This document shows positions 7,645-15,183 of a stretch of 16,017 nucleotides of DNA, one piece after another. The first letter of the stretch is position 1, and the number at the start of each line of letters is the position of its first letter. A program made the position numbers and the translations under genes. Source of the DNA: an uncultured bacterium (GTDB taxonomy: Bacteria > Verrucomicrobiota > Lentisphaeria > Victivallales > UBA1829); the NCBI GenBank assembly GCA_900549045.1, contig URNE01000011.1, positions 1 through 16,017 of the forward strand. The letters are read 5' to 3'. The notes under the pieces are model-generated. The model worked only from the letters and a program-made list of their open reading frames with translations. It searched no databases and was not told the DNA's origin.

Positions 7645-8247
7645 TCACGGAATCTCGATTTTCCGGTCGCGCCAGTAGTATTCGCGGTCGTGTTCGCCGA
7701 TTTCGCGGAGCACGCGGCAGGGGTTGCCGACGGCGACGACATTCGCGGGAACGTCCTTCGTGACCACGCTTCCGGCCCCGATGACGGAGTTGTCGCCGAT
7801 CGTGATGCCGGGGAGGATGATTGCGCCCGCGCCGATCCAGACATTGTTGCCGATGTGCACGGGAAGATTGAACTGCGCGACTTTGCGCCGGAGGTCCGGA
7901 TCGACCGGGTGTCCGGCAACCGCGACGACGACGTTCGGACCGAACAGGACGCCGTCGCCCACGTAAATGTCTGTGTCGTCAACCAGAGTCAGGTTGAAGT
8001 TCGCATAGACATTGTTTCCAAAATGCGTGTGACATCCCCAGTTTGCATGGAGCGGGGGTTCCACGTAGCAGTTTTCGCCGACTTCCGCAAGAATTTCCTT
8101 CAGCAGGGCCATCCGTTTCGGCATTTCCGAAGGACGGGTCTGGTTGAAATCGTAGAGCCGGTCAAGGCGGCGCAGCTGTTCTTTTGCGAGCTCTTCATCG
8201 GTGCAGAAGTAGATTTTTCCGCTCTTCATCCGTTCTTTTGCATTCAT
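7645..8247 (-). CDS. Sugar O-acetyltransferase, maltose/galactoside acetyltransferase type
   Basis: This 200-aa enzyme of the left-handed beta-helix (hexapeptide repeat) family moves acetyl from acetyl-CoA to a sugar hydroxyl in the cytoplasm. The N-terminal Mac-type helical segment (MNAKERMKSGKIYFCTDEEL, about 1-55) is followed by hexapeptide turns such as VGDGVLFGPNV, IGNNVWIGAGAIILPG and IGDNSVIGAGSVV. The catalytic His is H113 in AVAGHPVDP, matching H115 of E. coli LacA. The closing VAVGNPCRVLREI is the family's usual end. Length is normal. It has its own promoter (8278-8305) facing away from that of the SGNH esterase gene, so the two are divergent over a 133-nt gap. The real acceptor sugar is unknown: maltose, glucose, galactosides and envelope sugars are all possible for this family. 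Confidence 0.93.
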   Translation of the reverse strand: MNAKERMKSGKIYFCTDEELAKEQLRRLDRLYDFNQTRPSEMPKRMALLKEILAEVGENCYVEPPLHANWGCHTHFGNNVYANFNLTLVDDTDIYVGDGVLFGPNVVVAVAGHPVDPDLRRKVAQFNLPVHIGNNVWIGAGAIILPGITIGDNSVIGAGSVVTKDVPANVVAVGNPCRVLREIGEHDREYYWRDRKIEIP

Positions 8248-8277
8248 CTGCAGAGTTCCTTTCCGAAATTTGAAGAT

Positions 8278-8305
8278 AGTATAACCGCTTTTTTCGGAAA
8301 ATCAA
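8278..8305 (-). promoter_or_regulatory. Promoter of the O-acetyltransferase gene
   Basis: On the minus strand TTGATT (8305-8300) and TATACT (8283-8278) are spaced by 16 nt. A GAAAGGA ribosome site follows shortly before the ATG at 8247. The start of transcription would be near 8271. Its -35 lies only about 10 bp from the -35 of the divergent promoter at 8316-8343, so the two promoters are back to back and a protein bound between them could affect both. Confidence 0.6.
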
Positions 8306-8315
8306 ACGATAGAGC

Positions 8316-8343
8316 TTGCATTCGCGGAAAACAGGGCTATATT
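8316..8343 (+). promoter_or_regulatory. Promoter of the SGNH esterase / TIM-barrel hydrolase operon
   Basis: A weak -35 (TTGCAT, 8316-8321) and a good -10 (TATATT, 8338-8343) are spaced by 16 nt. The predicted start of transcription, near 8350, falls inside the perfect palindrome at 8347-8366, as expected for a repressed promoter. A weak -35 with an operator over the start is a common design for sugar-induced genes. Confidence 0.55.
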
Positions 8344-8346
8344 TAG

Positions 8347-8366
8347 TTTTATCACAACTGATAAAA
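8347..8366 (+). promoter_or_regulatory. Operator-like perfect palindrome over the transcription start
   Basis: TTTTATCA (8347-8354) is repeated exactly in reverse complement as TGATAAAA (8359-8366) around a 4-nt centre, CAAC. It is a perfect 8+8 inverted repeat lying between the -10 box and the AAAAGGA ribosome site of the esterase gene. Position, size and symmetry fit the binding site of a dimeric repressor (LacI, GntR or similar). As RNA it would make only a weak A/U-rich hairpin without a U tract after it, so a terminator is unlikely. Confidence 0.55.
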
Positions 8367-8380
8367 AAGGATCCCGCATA

Positions 8381-9217
8381 ATGAAAACAGAACAGTTTCC
8401 CCGTCTGGACTGCGGAGCCGCAGATGAAATCCGGAAACTTGCCGGAGCGGAAGGTTGTGCCGTCGGCGCCGACTGCGATGCACTCGCCGCCGTGCTGAAC
8501 GCGCTTTCCGATGACTCCGTCCGCAATGAACTGCGCAATGAATTTGTCAAACTCACCGGCGCTTCGGATTGCGCGTCGCTGAAGGGACGCCGCTGCGGGT
8601 ATTACCCGCGTCTTGCCGCGGAACTGCTCCGCAAAGCGAGTCGCCGGAATGACCCGAGCGGGAAAATCAGTGTTCAGCTGCTGGGGGATTCCATTCGCGG
8701 AAACTACGAAAACAAGGTGCGTGAAGAACTGGGCGACGCCTATGAAGTCGTCGCTCCGGAAGAGAACTGCCGTTTTGCGAAATATGCGCTCAATGAGCTC
8801 TCCCGCTGGTTCGAGGTTTGCGGCGAGCCGGATGTGATTCACTGGAACATCGGGCTCTGGGACTCCGCCGTTGTGTGCGAAGAGGACGGCATGTTCACTT
8901 CCCCCGCCGAGTATCTTTTCTACATGAGCCGGATTCTCCGCGAGTTGAAAAAACACTGCGCCCACGTCATTTTCGCGACGACCACGCCGGTCCGCGACGG
9001 CAGCCTCAACCAGCACATCGAATTCATTGACCGGCTGAACGCCGTCATTGTTCCGTACATGAATGCACAGGGGGTTCCGGTCAACGATCTCTACTCCACA
9101 GTGAACCGCGACAAAGAGGAACTGCTTCGCGACGACTGCATACATCTGAGTTTGAAGGGCATCGAAGTCTGCGGCAAAGCCGTCGCCGATGCGATCCGCG
9201 CTGAACTTTCCAAATAA
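8381..9217 (+). CDS. SGNH/GDSL-family hydrolase (probable carbohydrate esterase), cytoplasmic
   Basis: This 278-aa protein carries the SGNH blocks: QLLGDSIRGNY with the nucleophile S104, HWNIGLWD where the block III Asn is N156, and the C-terminal DDCIHLS giving the catalytic D252-x-x-H255 pair. The esterase domain spans about 95-278. The first 90 residues form an extra helical region with no clear match (rich in Ala and in Asp/Glu). No signal peptide is present, so it should act inside the cell. Families with these blocks remove acetyl groups from sugars, and the divergent sugar O-acetyltransferase and the hydrolase-like gene 15 nt downstream both fit sugar metabolism, but the substrate is inferred. 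The ATG at 8381 is supported by AAAAGGA about 10 nt upstream. The gene is probably controlled by the palindrome at 8347-8366. Confidence 0.82.
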   Translation: MKTEQFPRLDCGAADEIRKLAGAEGCAVGADCDALAAVLNALSDDSVRNELRNEFVKLTGASDCASLKGRRCGYYPRLAAELLRKASRRNDPSGKISVQLLGDSIRGNYENKVREELGDAYEVVAPEENCRFAKYALNELSRWFEVCGEPDVIHWNIGLWDSAVVCEEDGMFTSPAEYLFYMSRILRELKKHCAHVIFATTTPVRDGSLNQHIEFIDRLNAVIVPYMNAQGVPVNDLYSTVNRDKEELLRDDCIHLSLKGIEVCGKAVADAIRAELSK

Positions 9218-9232
9218 GCAGAAAGGCTGAAT

Positions 9233-10957
9233 ATGTATATAGCAAGACTGAAAATGACCGACGGCTCTGTCCGTGAACTTCCTGTTCTCATGCAGGGCAA
9301 TACCGCAGTTCTCCGCAAGGATGCGATTCCGATGGAGACGCAGACCGTTGATTTCCTCCCGGATTTCTGCAATGTCAAAATCGGAAGCGAAGGGTTCTAC
9401 GTGGTTCCGAGCATCGACAACGACGGGCACGCCGGACAGATCTTTTTTGATCCGCGCGGGGAACAGGAGTGCGAGTTCGAAAGCAACGACATGCCGCTCT
9501 ATGTGTTCAACACCGGTTCCGCCGGGACGCTTGCCGTGGTTGCCGGAATGGCTCTGGAATACAGTCTCATAACCGGAATCAAAGACGGTTTCTACTACAT
9601 GTTTCCGCGCTTCATTCTGAACGGCGAGGGCGCGTACGAGGATATCGAAGTCCGTTTCTTCGAGCTGACCGGGTCTGAAGCCTCCTGGTGCGGAGCCGCG
9701 CGCAGATACCGTCGGTATCAGCTGGAACGCGGCGCGTGCGAACCGATCCGCGACCGCATGAAGAAGTTCCCGGTTGTGGGAGAAGCCGCGCTTGGACCGG
9801 AAGTGCGTGTGCGCCTGGCGTGGAAACCCGTTCCGTCGCCCGTCCCCGACCAGACCGAAGAGACGGAGCCGCCGATTCACGTCGCGATTACCTTTGAGCA
9901 GTGCGAAGAGATTATCGAAGAGTTTCACCGCCAGGGCGTCGAACACGCGGAATTCTGTCTGGTCGGCTGGAACAAATCCGGACACGACGGACGCTTCCCC
10001 GATCTTTTCCCGGTCGAGCCTCTGCTCGGCGGCGAAGAGGCGATGGTGCGTCTGATCGAGAAGGCGAAATCCTACGGCTATCTGATCTGCGGACACACCA
10101 ACCTGCTGGATTCGTACAAGATCGCGAAACGCTGGAGCGAGGAGAACTGCATGCGCGACAAAGACGGGGCGCTTCATCAGTTCGGCAACTGGGGCGGCGG
10201 CAACTCCTATTATCTCTGTCCGAAAAAGGCGCATGAGGTTTATGCGGAGCAGGATATGGCGGATATGGCGCGTCTCGGCTTCCGCGGCACGCACTACCTC
10301 GATGTGATGAGCATCCTGCGCCCGCCGAAATGCTATGATCCGCGTCACCCGCTGACCCGCAAGGAGGCCGCGTACTGGCGCGGACGCACCCTTGCTCTTG
10401 CCCGTGAGAAAGTCGGCGCGAGCGCATCCGAAGGTTCATGGGATTTCTGCATCGGAGATCTCGATTACGTTCTCTATACGGTTTTCCACCGCAACGGCGA
10501 ATTTGAACGTCCGATGGTTGACCGCCACATTCCGTTCTGGCATGTGGTTTATCACGGCATCGTGCTTTACAACACCTTCTGCGACACGGTGAACGCGAGC
10601 ATCAAGTCGGACAAGTCGCTTCCCGTTCTGAATCTTGCCTGGGGCGGACGTCCGCTGAGCTATTTCTATGCGAAATTCCGTTCCTCCGGTATAAACTGGA
10701 TGGGGGAAGAGGATCTGCGTTTCGGCGATCCCGCCCGGCTCCGCGCCGACGTCGCGCAAATCAAAGCGGATTATGACCGCTACCGCACGGTCAGCGACCT
10801 CCAGTATGAGTTCATGGAGGAGTTTGAAGAGCTGGTTGCGGAAAAGGTTTTCAAGGTCACTTATTCGGATGGTTCGATTGTGGTCTACAACCTCGGCGGC
10901 GAAGAGTTCGCCTATGGCGGCAGACTTTGCGCACCGTATTCGTTCATCCGTATCTGA
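9233..10957 (+). CDS. Putative cytoplasmic TIM-barrel glycoside hydrolase-like protein
   Basis: This 574-aa protein has no signal peptide. Residues about 1-200 are beta-rich, as in the N-terminal sandwich of many glycosidases. Residues about 215-520 look like a TIM barrel: HVAITFEQCEEIIEEF, EHAEFCLVGWNKSGHDG, YGYLICGHTNLLDSY, FRGTHYLDVMSILRPPKCYDP and ASASEGSWDF follow one another as strand-end motifs. A short beta tail ends the protein. The look is of the DUF5696/GH101-like group, but this naming comes from memory of motifs and is uncertain. D357 (HYLDVMS) and E400 (SEGSWDF) are the best candidates for catalytic acids. It follows the SGNH esterase by 15 nt with a GAAAGG ribosome site at 9221-9226 and is surely cotranscribed. 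Together they may deacetylate and cut an imported glycan. It ends just before a strong terminator. Confidence 0.65.
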   Translation: MYIARLKMTDGSVRELPVLMQGNTAVLRKDAIPMETQTVDFLPDFCNVKIGSEGFYVVPSIDNDGHAGQIFFDPRGEQECEFESNDMPLYVFNTGSAGTLAVVAGMALEYSLITGIKDGFYYMFPRFILNGEGAYEDIEVRFFELTGSEASWCGAARRYRRYQLERGACEPIRDRMKKFPVVGEAALGPEVRVRLAWKPVPSPVPDQTEETEPPIHVAITFEQCEEIIEEFHRQGVEHAEFCLVGWNKSGHDGRFPDLFPVEPLLGGEEAMVRLIEKAKSYGYLICGHTNLLDSYKIAKRWSEENCMRDKDGALHQFGNWGGGNSYYLCPKKAHEVYAEQDMADMARLGFRGTHYLDVMSILRPPKCYDPRHPLTRKEAAYWRGRTLALAREKVGASASEGSWDFCIGDLDYVLYTVFHRNGEFERPMVDRHIPFWHVVYHGIVLYNTFCDTVNASIKSDKSLPVLNLAWGGRPLSYFYAKFRSSGINWMGEEDLRFGDPARLRADVAQIKADYDRYRTVSDLQYEFMEEFEELVAEKVFKVTYSDGSIVVYNLGGEEFAYGGRLCAPYSFIRI

Positions 10958-10969
10958 CGGACCGGACGG

Positions 10970-11018
10970 CGGCAAAAAAAACGGGCATGATTTTCAGTTC
11001 ATGCCCGTTTTTTTGCCG
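10970..11018. terminator. Strong bidirectional rho-independent terminator between convergent units
   Basis: The arms CGGCAAAAAAAACGGGCATGA (10970-10990, 21 positions with one extra A) and TCATGCCCGTTTTTTTGCCG (10999-11018) pair around an 8-nt loop. The GC-rich core CGGGCATGA is flanked by a T run on the right and an A run on the left, so the hairpin works as a terminator on both strands. It sits 12 nt after the stop of the TIM-barrel gene and 12 nt after the end of the broken gene on the other strand, and it ends both operons. Confidence 0.93.
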
Positions 11019-11030
11019 TTTTGTTGTGAA

Positions 11031-11596
11031 TCAGTTCGCTGCTTTCGTCTGAACGGTGACAGTGACAAGCTCTCCGGCTTTGACGGAGAAGTCCTGAATT
11101 GCCGGGTTGTGGTGATTGACCAGGACAAAATTTTTGCCCTCGGCGGCGCCGCCGTCCGTGGCGAGTTTTGCTTTGCCCCAGCTGCTCCATGGGGCAATTT
11201 TTTCAGAGGAGGCTTCAAAGCCGCCGTTGATCAGCGGCTGACCGTTGACTTTGATGTCGTCATACGCGATCAGCGGGGCGTCTGCACGGTTTTCGTAGCC
11301 CGTCAGACAGATCGAAATTTTTTAGTCTTTCTTGGGCAGGAAATATAAGCTAGTTTTTTCGGCAGGAAAGAAAATCTCTTCTTTTCCCATTTTCCGGCAA
11401 CGGGTCCGCAGAAGATGAGACGCTGGTCTTTTTTGTCGCCGAGCCATTCGGCCTGGGTTCCGGTGATTCCGTCATCCATCTGCTTGACGACGAGCCCGAC
11501 CTGATTGCTCTGTCCGGAGATGTCGATGCGGAAATTTTCCGCAGTTGCGATTGCCGCAAGTCCTGCGGCGAGGGCGAGTGTGAGAAGTTTTTTCAT
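11031..11596 (-). pseudogene. Frameshifted small secreted protein, beta-sandwich/CBM-like
   Basis: The reading frame opens at 11596 with a good signal peptide (MKKLLTLALAAGLAAIATA) and a CAAAAAGGAG ribosome region, runs 97 codons and stops at 11303-11305. The same protein clearly goes on in the -1 frame, from about 11321 to the TGA at 11031-11033: it reads ISICLTGYENRADAPLIAYDD, then GQPLINGGFEASSEKIAPWS and ends TVTVQTKAAN. One added base in the A6 run (T6 on the + strand, 11318-11323) joins both parts into a 188-aa protein. The second half has the INGGFE phrase typical of CBM4/9-like galactose-binding folds, so carbohydrate binding is likely. It is the last gene of the right cassette, 17 nt after the 1184-aa glycosidase. 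It could be a true pseudogene, a sequencing or assembly error in a homopolymer, or a slippage-read gene. Confidence 0.8.
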
Positions 11597-11613
11597 GTCT
11601 TGACTCCTTTTTG

Positions 11614-14600
11614 TTATTTGATGAAATTCACCTGAATTTCAGAGATTTTGAGGTTTCCGAACGCCTGGCGGAGACCGCATTCAACGCGCGGATGCCTGTC
11701 CTGCTTTTCGACCGGAGCGTAGAACTGGAGCAGAGTCCAGCCGAACGGGGCGGAGAATTCGCGGTGCAGAATGTGGCTCATGTCCCGCGAGCTGAGCCCG
11801 AGGTAGAATCCCTGCGGGCGCCAGCTGTTGAACTGGCGGCTTGCGGTTGTGCAGGAACTCATTTCGACAAGCGCGGAAACTTTCATTCCCGTTGCCCACT
11901 CTGGCACGGCGACCGGCTGGGAGATTCCCTGCTGGCCGCTGCCCGGAGAAACCTTTGTGCTGTTCAGAACGACCGCGTTTCCTCCGTTGAATCCGCTTTT
12001 CGGAACCATTTCGATGCGGCAGCTGTTGGACTGCGGCGTGTAGAACCAGCCGTCCGCTTCGCCGTATTCGCCTTTGGCGAAGCTGCCGTTCCGGACTGCG
12101 GCTTTGGTTTGCAGACGGAACAGCGGATAGTGACTGCGGTCTTTGAATGCAAATGCCTTTACTCCGCTGAGGCTTTCTTTCCAGCCGGTTTCGCCCGGAC
12201 GCGCGACCTCTATTTCAAGTCCGAGCACTCCGCCGTATGCCGGACGGATCTCCGTCCACGGAATGGAGATTTCGAGCGAATAGCCATCTTCCGTGCGGGT
12301 CTGCTTGACTGCGGCATTCGTCTTGAACTCCTTGTCGGTCCGGGAGATCGCGAGCACACTGGAGCCCGTCTTCGAAGGCGCCGCCGCGAAAACGTACTGG
12401 AAGCAGTTCAGCGGATTTGTGCTGATGATCACCTCTTTGTCAGGTTTTGAGAACGGCGCAGGATCAATGAAGAGCTCGACCGCATCGCCTTCCCAGAGCG
12501 ATTCTCCGCCGGCGGGAGTGATTTTCGCCGCTTTGACGTTTGCCCGGACTTTCAGGCTGGTTCCGTCGTTCCAGACTTTCGCTTTGGTGCCGCGGGAAAG
12601 AGTCAGCTCTTTCGCATCGTTTTCCGCTGCGGGAATGGAGAATTCCGGAACGGGGGCGGTCATTTCGACTTTGCCGCCGCCGAGTTCCGCACCGTTGGAT
12701 TCCACGCGGTAGGAGAGCTGGCGGTTCGCGGGCAGAGGGAAGGAGACCGTGCTGTCGTCATCGGCGTCTTTGAACGCGAACTGGATGTTCGGCAGTCCGG
12801 TTTCCGGAGCGAATTTTGTCATGATGGTTCCCGGCTGTCCGAAACTGTTGAGCGCGGTCAGATAGAGACGGTCTCCGAGGGCGCGTCCGAAAACGCGGCA
12901 GCTCTGTTTCGGAATGAAGCATACGGATTTGAAAAATTCCGCGATGCGTTCCGGTTCCCCCTTGATGTAAAGCGGTTCGTAGCTGAGCGTCGTTCCGTCC
13001 GCCTTTGCAATGCGGTTGCCGAAGAGATCGAAGAACTGAAGCCCGGATTCGTTTCCTGTTTTCACTGTCGAGCCGGAGGGACGGAGATCGCAGACGAATC
13101 CGACACCCTGTTTCCCGTCGGCGGATTTGAAAATGCCGGCGCGCATGAACGGATTCAGCGGGACCGGATCGAGTTTCTCCATGTCCTTGAGCATGAAGGA
13201 CAGAGCATTGGTCGCGACGGCCGTTTCGCTCATGACGCGCATTCCCGTCGACGAGGGGTCGTAGGTGAGCAGGTTGTCGCTCAGAGACGCCGCGAGGCGG
13301 ACGCCGTTCAGCATGCCGTCGAGGTAATGACGCTGAACCGCTTCGGCGGGAATACGCTCCTGGGTGTTGATTGCCGACTGCGGGTTCCGCGCTCCGACGA
13401 TGTAATAGCATTCCGTGTTGTAGAGCGGTTTCTGCTTTTTCAGAGTGGAACGCAGTTCTTTGATATGCGCGGAGTAGAGACCGTAGATGTTTTTCTCGTA
13501 GTCGCTGGAATTGTTGTACGGATGAAACGCAATGCCGTCGACATAGTCCACATAGTCGGGGTCGGCTTCGCTCAGGCGGCGGCACCAGCCTTTGTCGTAG
13601 CCGACATCGCAGGTGTTGCCGTTTCCGAGAAGCAGATAATCCTTGTTTTTCTCCTTCAGAACCTTGTAGGTGTACTTCAGATATTTCAGATACTGCTGCG
13701 GCCCCATCACCGGGTCGCCGGGTTCATTAAACATCTCCCAGATCTTGACCTTGTCCCCCCAGGTGCGGATGCAGTAGTCGAGATAGCGTCCGTAGACGTC
13801 AAGCGGGGCGTCGAGCATGACAATGCCGGGTCTGGGGTATTTTTTGATGTACTTGCCGTAATAGAAGAGCGGGTAATCCGCCGTTTCTCCTTTTGGACCC
13901 TGATCGCGGAACAGAAGTCCCATTCCGGCGGCGATGCAGAAGAACGGTTCCACGCCGTTTTTGTAATATTCGTCAATGTTGGGGCCGATGACGTCCGGCG
14001 AGAATTTACCCGGTTCGCGTTCGATCAGAACCCATCTTCCCCAGATTCGCACATTCCGCATTCCGGCAAGACGCGCAATGCGTCCGACGGAATTCCAGGA
14101 ACTGTATCTTCCGAAATATGTCGTGTGGGTGGCATTTTGGTAGCCGTTGTAGATAATGTTTGAGTGCTCGTTCATTCCGATGCTCCAGCCCGGGGAGAAC
14201 CGCTTGTGGTCAACCGGCTGATGCAGGACGGAGACATCGCCGATGGAGGCGATCTCTTTTCCGTTGCGGCGGAGTTTCAGCTTGAAGGCTCCGAACTGAT
14301 CCGCGGGAACGGCGATTGCTCCGGTATAGCGGGTGAGTCCGTTCTGCGGAGCTTCGCCGTCCTTCTTCAGAGTGACGGGCAGAACCTTGCGGACTGCATT
14401 GTCATGGACGGAAACAAAGACAAGTTCCGTCTTCTCCGTTCCCGCATTTGCGCTTAGGCGCGCGGTGATGCGGAAGTTCATGGTTTCATCTTTGAAATAG
14501 TGCGCTTCGGCATGATCGGGAACGATGGAAGCCTCTTCCGGATAATCGTTTTTACCGTTGAGGAACGTCATGCGGAAGTTGTCGATATAGAGCGGCGCAT

Positions 14601-15168
14601 TCAGAGCCTTGCCGTCCGTCGAACGGATCTGAAGCGTCATAACGTATGCGGTTCCGACGTTGAAGACTTTGACCTTGTGGGAGAAGTGCCGCCATTCCTC
14701 CGTCGGGTCGGCGGAGAGCCAGCTGAGAAGCGGATAGGATGGATGCGACCACTTCGGATCGGGCTTGACATTGAGCGGGGCGTAGCAGCGAAAATCCGCG
14801 CCGAGGCTGATGTTCGGACGATCCGCGCCGACCGGCTTGCCGGCTTTCGCGTCGAATGCGACTTCCACTTCGCCGTCCGCCGGGACTTTCATTTCGCCGC
14901 AGACAAGGCTGAGGTCGTACATGCCGGGGCGGTACGGAACCAGCAGAACGCGTCCGCGTCCTTTCTCCATCACGGTTTCCGTGGTGAAAAAGGTGTCCGG
15001 CTGAGTCCTGAGGAGCTTTCTGTCGATTCTGTTGAGCGTGAGCATCCACCCCGGGACGGGTTTTCCTGTTTCGCCGAGTTCCATATCGGCGCCGGGATTG
15101 AGCAGTTCCGCTTGAACCGGCAGCGCGGCGAGAGCGGCGGCAAGAGCCGCGAATTTTGCGTGTTTCAT
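11614..15168 (-). CDS. Secreted multidomain clan GH-A glycoside hydrolase, 1184 aa (paralogue of 873-3809)
   Basis: A signal peptide (AKFAALAAALAALPVQA, cleavage near residue 20) leads into a beta-sandwich at about 21-210 (LLNPGADMELG, later YIDNFRMTFLNG) and an Ig-like region at about 220-320. The TIM barrel spans about 325-660, with KIWEMFNEPGDP carrying the likely acid/base E482 and KPLYNTECYY the likely nucleophile E586. The two Glu residues are 104 apart, against 103 in the left paralogue. After a further beta region comes a CBM9-like domain (LWEGDAVELFIDPAPF, W892), and residues about 1025-1184 add a CBM4/9-like module (VRNGSFAKGE) that the left enzyme lacks. GAAAGGA precedes the ATG at 15168, 15 nt after the pseudopilin stop. 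It is exported and probably cuts a polysaccharide. The substrate is unknown, and the family is GH-A, GH5- or GH39-like. Confidence 0.85.
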   Translation of the reverse strand: MKHAKFAALAAALAALPVQAELLNPGADMELGETGKPVPGWMLTLNRIDRKLLRTQPDTFFTTETVMEKGRGRVLLVPYRPGMYDLSLVCGEMKVPADGEVEVAFDAKAGKPVGADRPNISLGADFRCYAPLNVKPDPKWSHPSYPLLSWLSADPTEEWRHFSHKVKVFNVGTAYVMTLQIRSTDGKALNAPLYIDNFRMTFLNGKNDYPEEASIVPDHAEAHYFKDETMNFRITARLSANAGTEKTELVFVSVHDNAVRKVLPVTLKKDGEAPQNGLTRYTGAIAVPADQFGAFKLKLRRNGKEIASIGDVSVLHQPVDHKRFSPGWSIGMNEHSNIIYNGYQNATHTTYFGRYSSWNSVGRIARLAGMRNVRIWGRWVLIEREPGKFSPDVIGPNIDEYYKNGVEPFFCIAAGMGLLFRDQGPKGETADYPLFYYGKYIKKYPRPGIVMLDAPLDVYGRYLDYCIRTWGDKVKIWEMFNEPGDPVMGPQQYLKYLKYTYKVLKEKNKDYLLLGNGNTCDVGYDKGWCRRLSEADPDYVDYVDGIAFHPYNNSSDYEKNIYGLYSAHIKELRSTLKKQKPLYNTECYYIVGARNPQSAINTQERIPAEAVQRHYLDGMLNGVRLAASLSDNLLTYDPSSTGMRVMSETAVATNALSFMLKDMEKLDPVPLNPFMRAGIFKSADGKQGVGFVCDLRPSGSTVKTGNESGLQFFDLFGNRIAKADGTTLSYEPLYIKGEPERIAEFFKSVCFIPKQSCRVFGRALGDRLYLTALNSFGQPGTIMTKFAPETGLPNIQFAFKDADDDSTVSFPLPANRQLSYRVESNGAELGGGKVEMTAPVPEFSIPAAENDAKELTLSRGTKAKVWNDGTSLKVRANVKAAKITPAGGESLWEGDAVELFIDPAPFSKPDKEVIISTNPLNCFQYVFAAAPSKTGSSVLAISRTDKEFKTNAAVKQTRTEDGYSLEISIPWTEIRPAYGGVLGLEIEVARPGETGWKESLSGVKAFAFKDRSHYPLFRLQTKAAVRNGSFAKGEYGEADGWFYTPQSNSCRIEMVPKSGFNGGNAVVLNSTKVSPGSGQQGISQPVAVPEWATGMKVSALVEMSSCTTASRQFNSWRPQGFYLGLSSRDMSHILHREFSAPFGWTLLQFYAPVEKQDRHPRVECGLRQAFGNLKISEIQVNFIK

Positions 15169-15183
15169 ATCAAATCCTTTCGG

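Noticed and set aside
8347..8366. Reading the palindrome before the esterase gene as a terminator or riboswitch
   Set aside because: The stem is A/U-rich and weak, lies immediately after the promoter, and has no U tract or conserved aptamer structure. An operator explains it better.
8195..10348. A 717-codon open frame on the minus strand
   Set aside because: It lies antisense to the SGNH and barrel genes, which have clear motifs, ribosome sites and a promoter. Its product is a low-motif, Arg/His/Phe-rich sequence, typical of the mirror frame of GC-biased genes.
10970..11018. The inverted repeat after the barrel gene as a mobile-element end or attachment site
   Set aside because: It has the GC core and flanking A and T runs of a bidirectional terminator, sits between two convergent stops, and no transposase or target duplication is present.
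11303..11596. A complete 97-aa secreted protein
   Set aside because: The C-terminal part continues convincingly in the -1 frame to 11031 with good beta-sandwich sequence, so the short form is better explained as a frameshifted gene.
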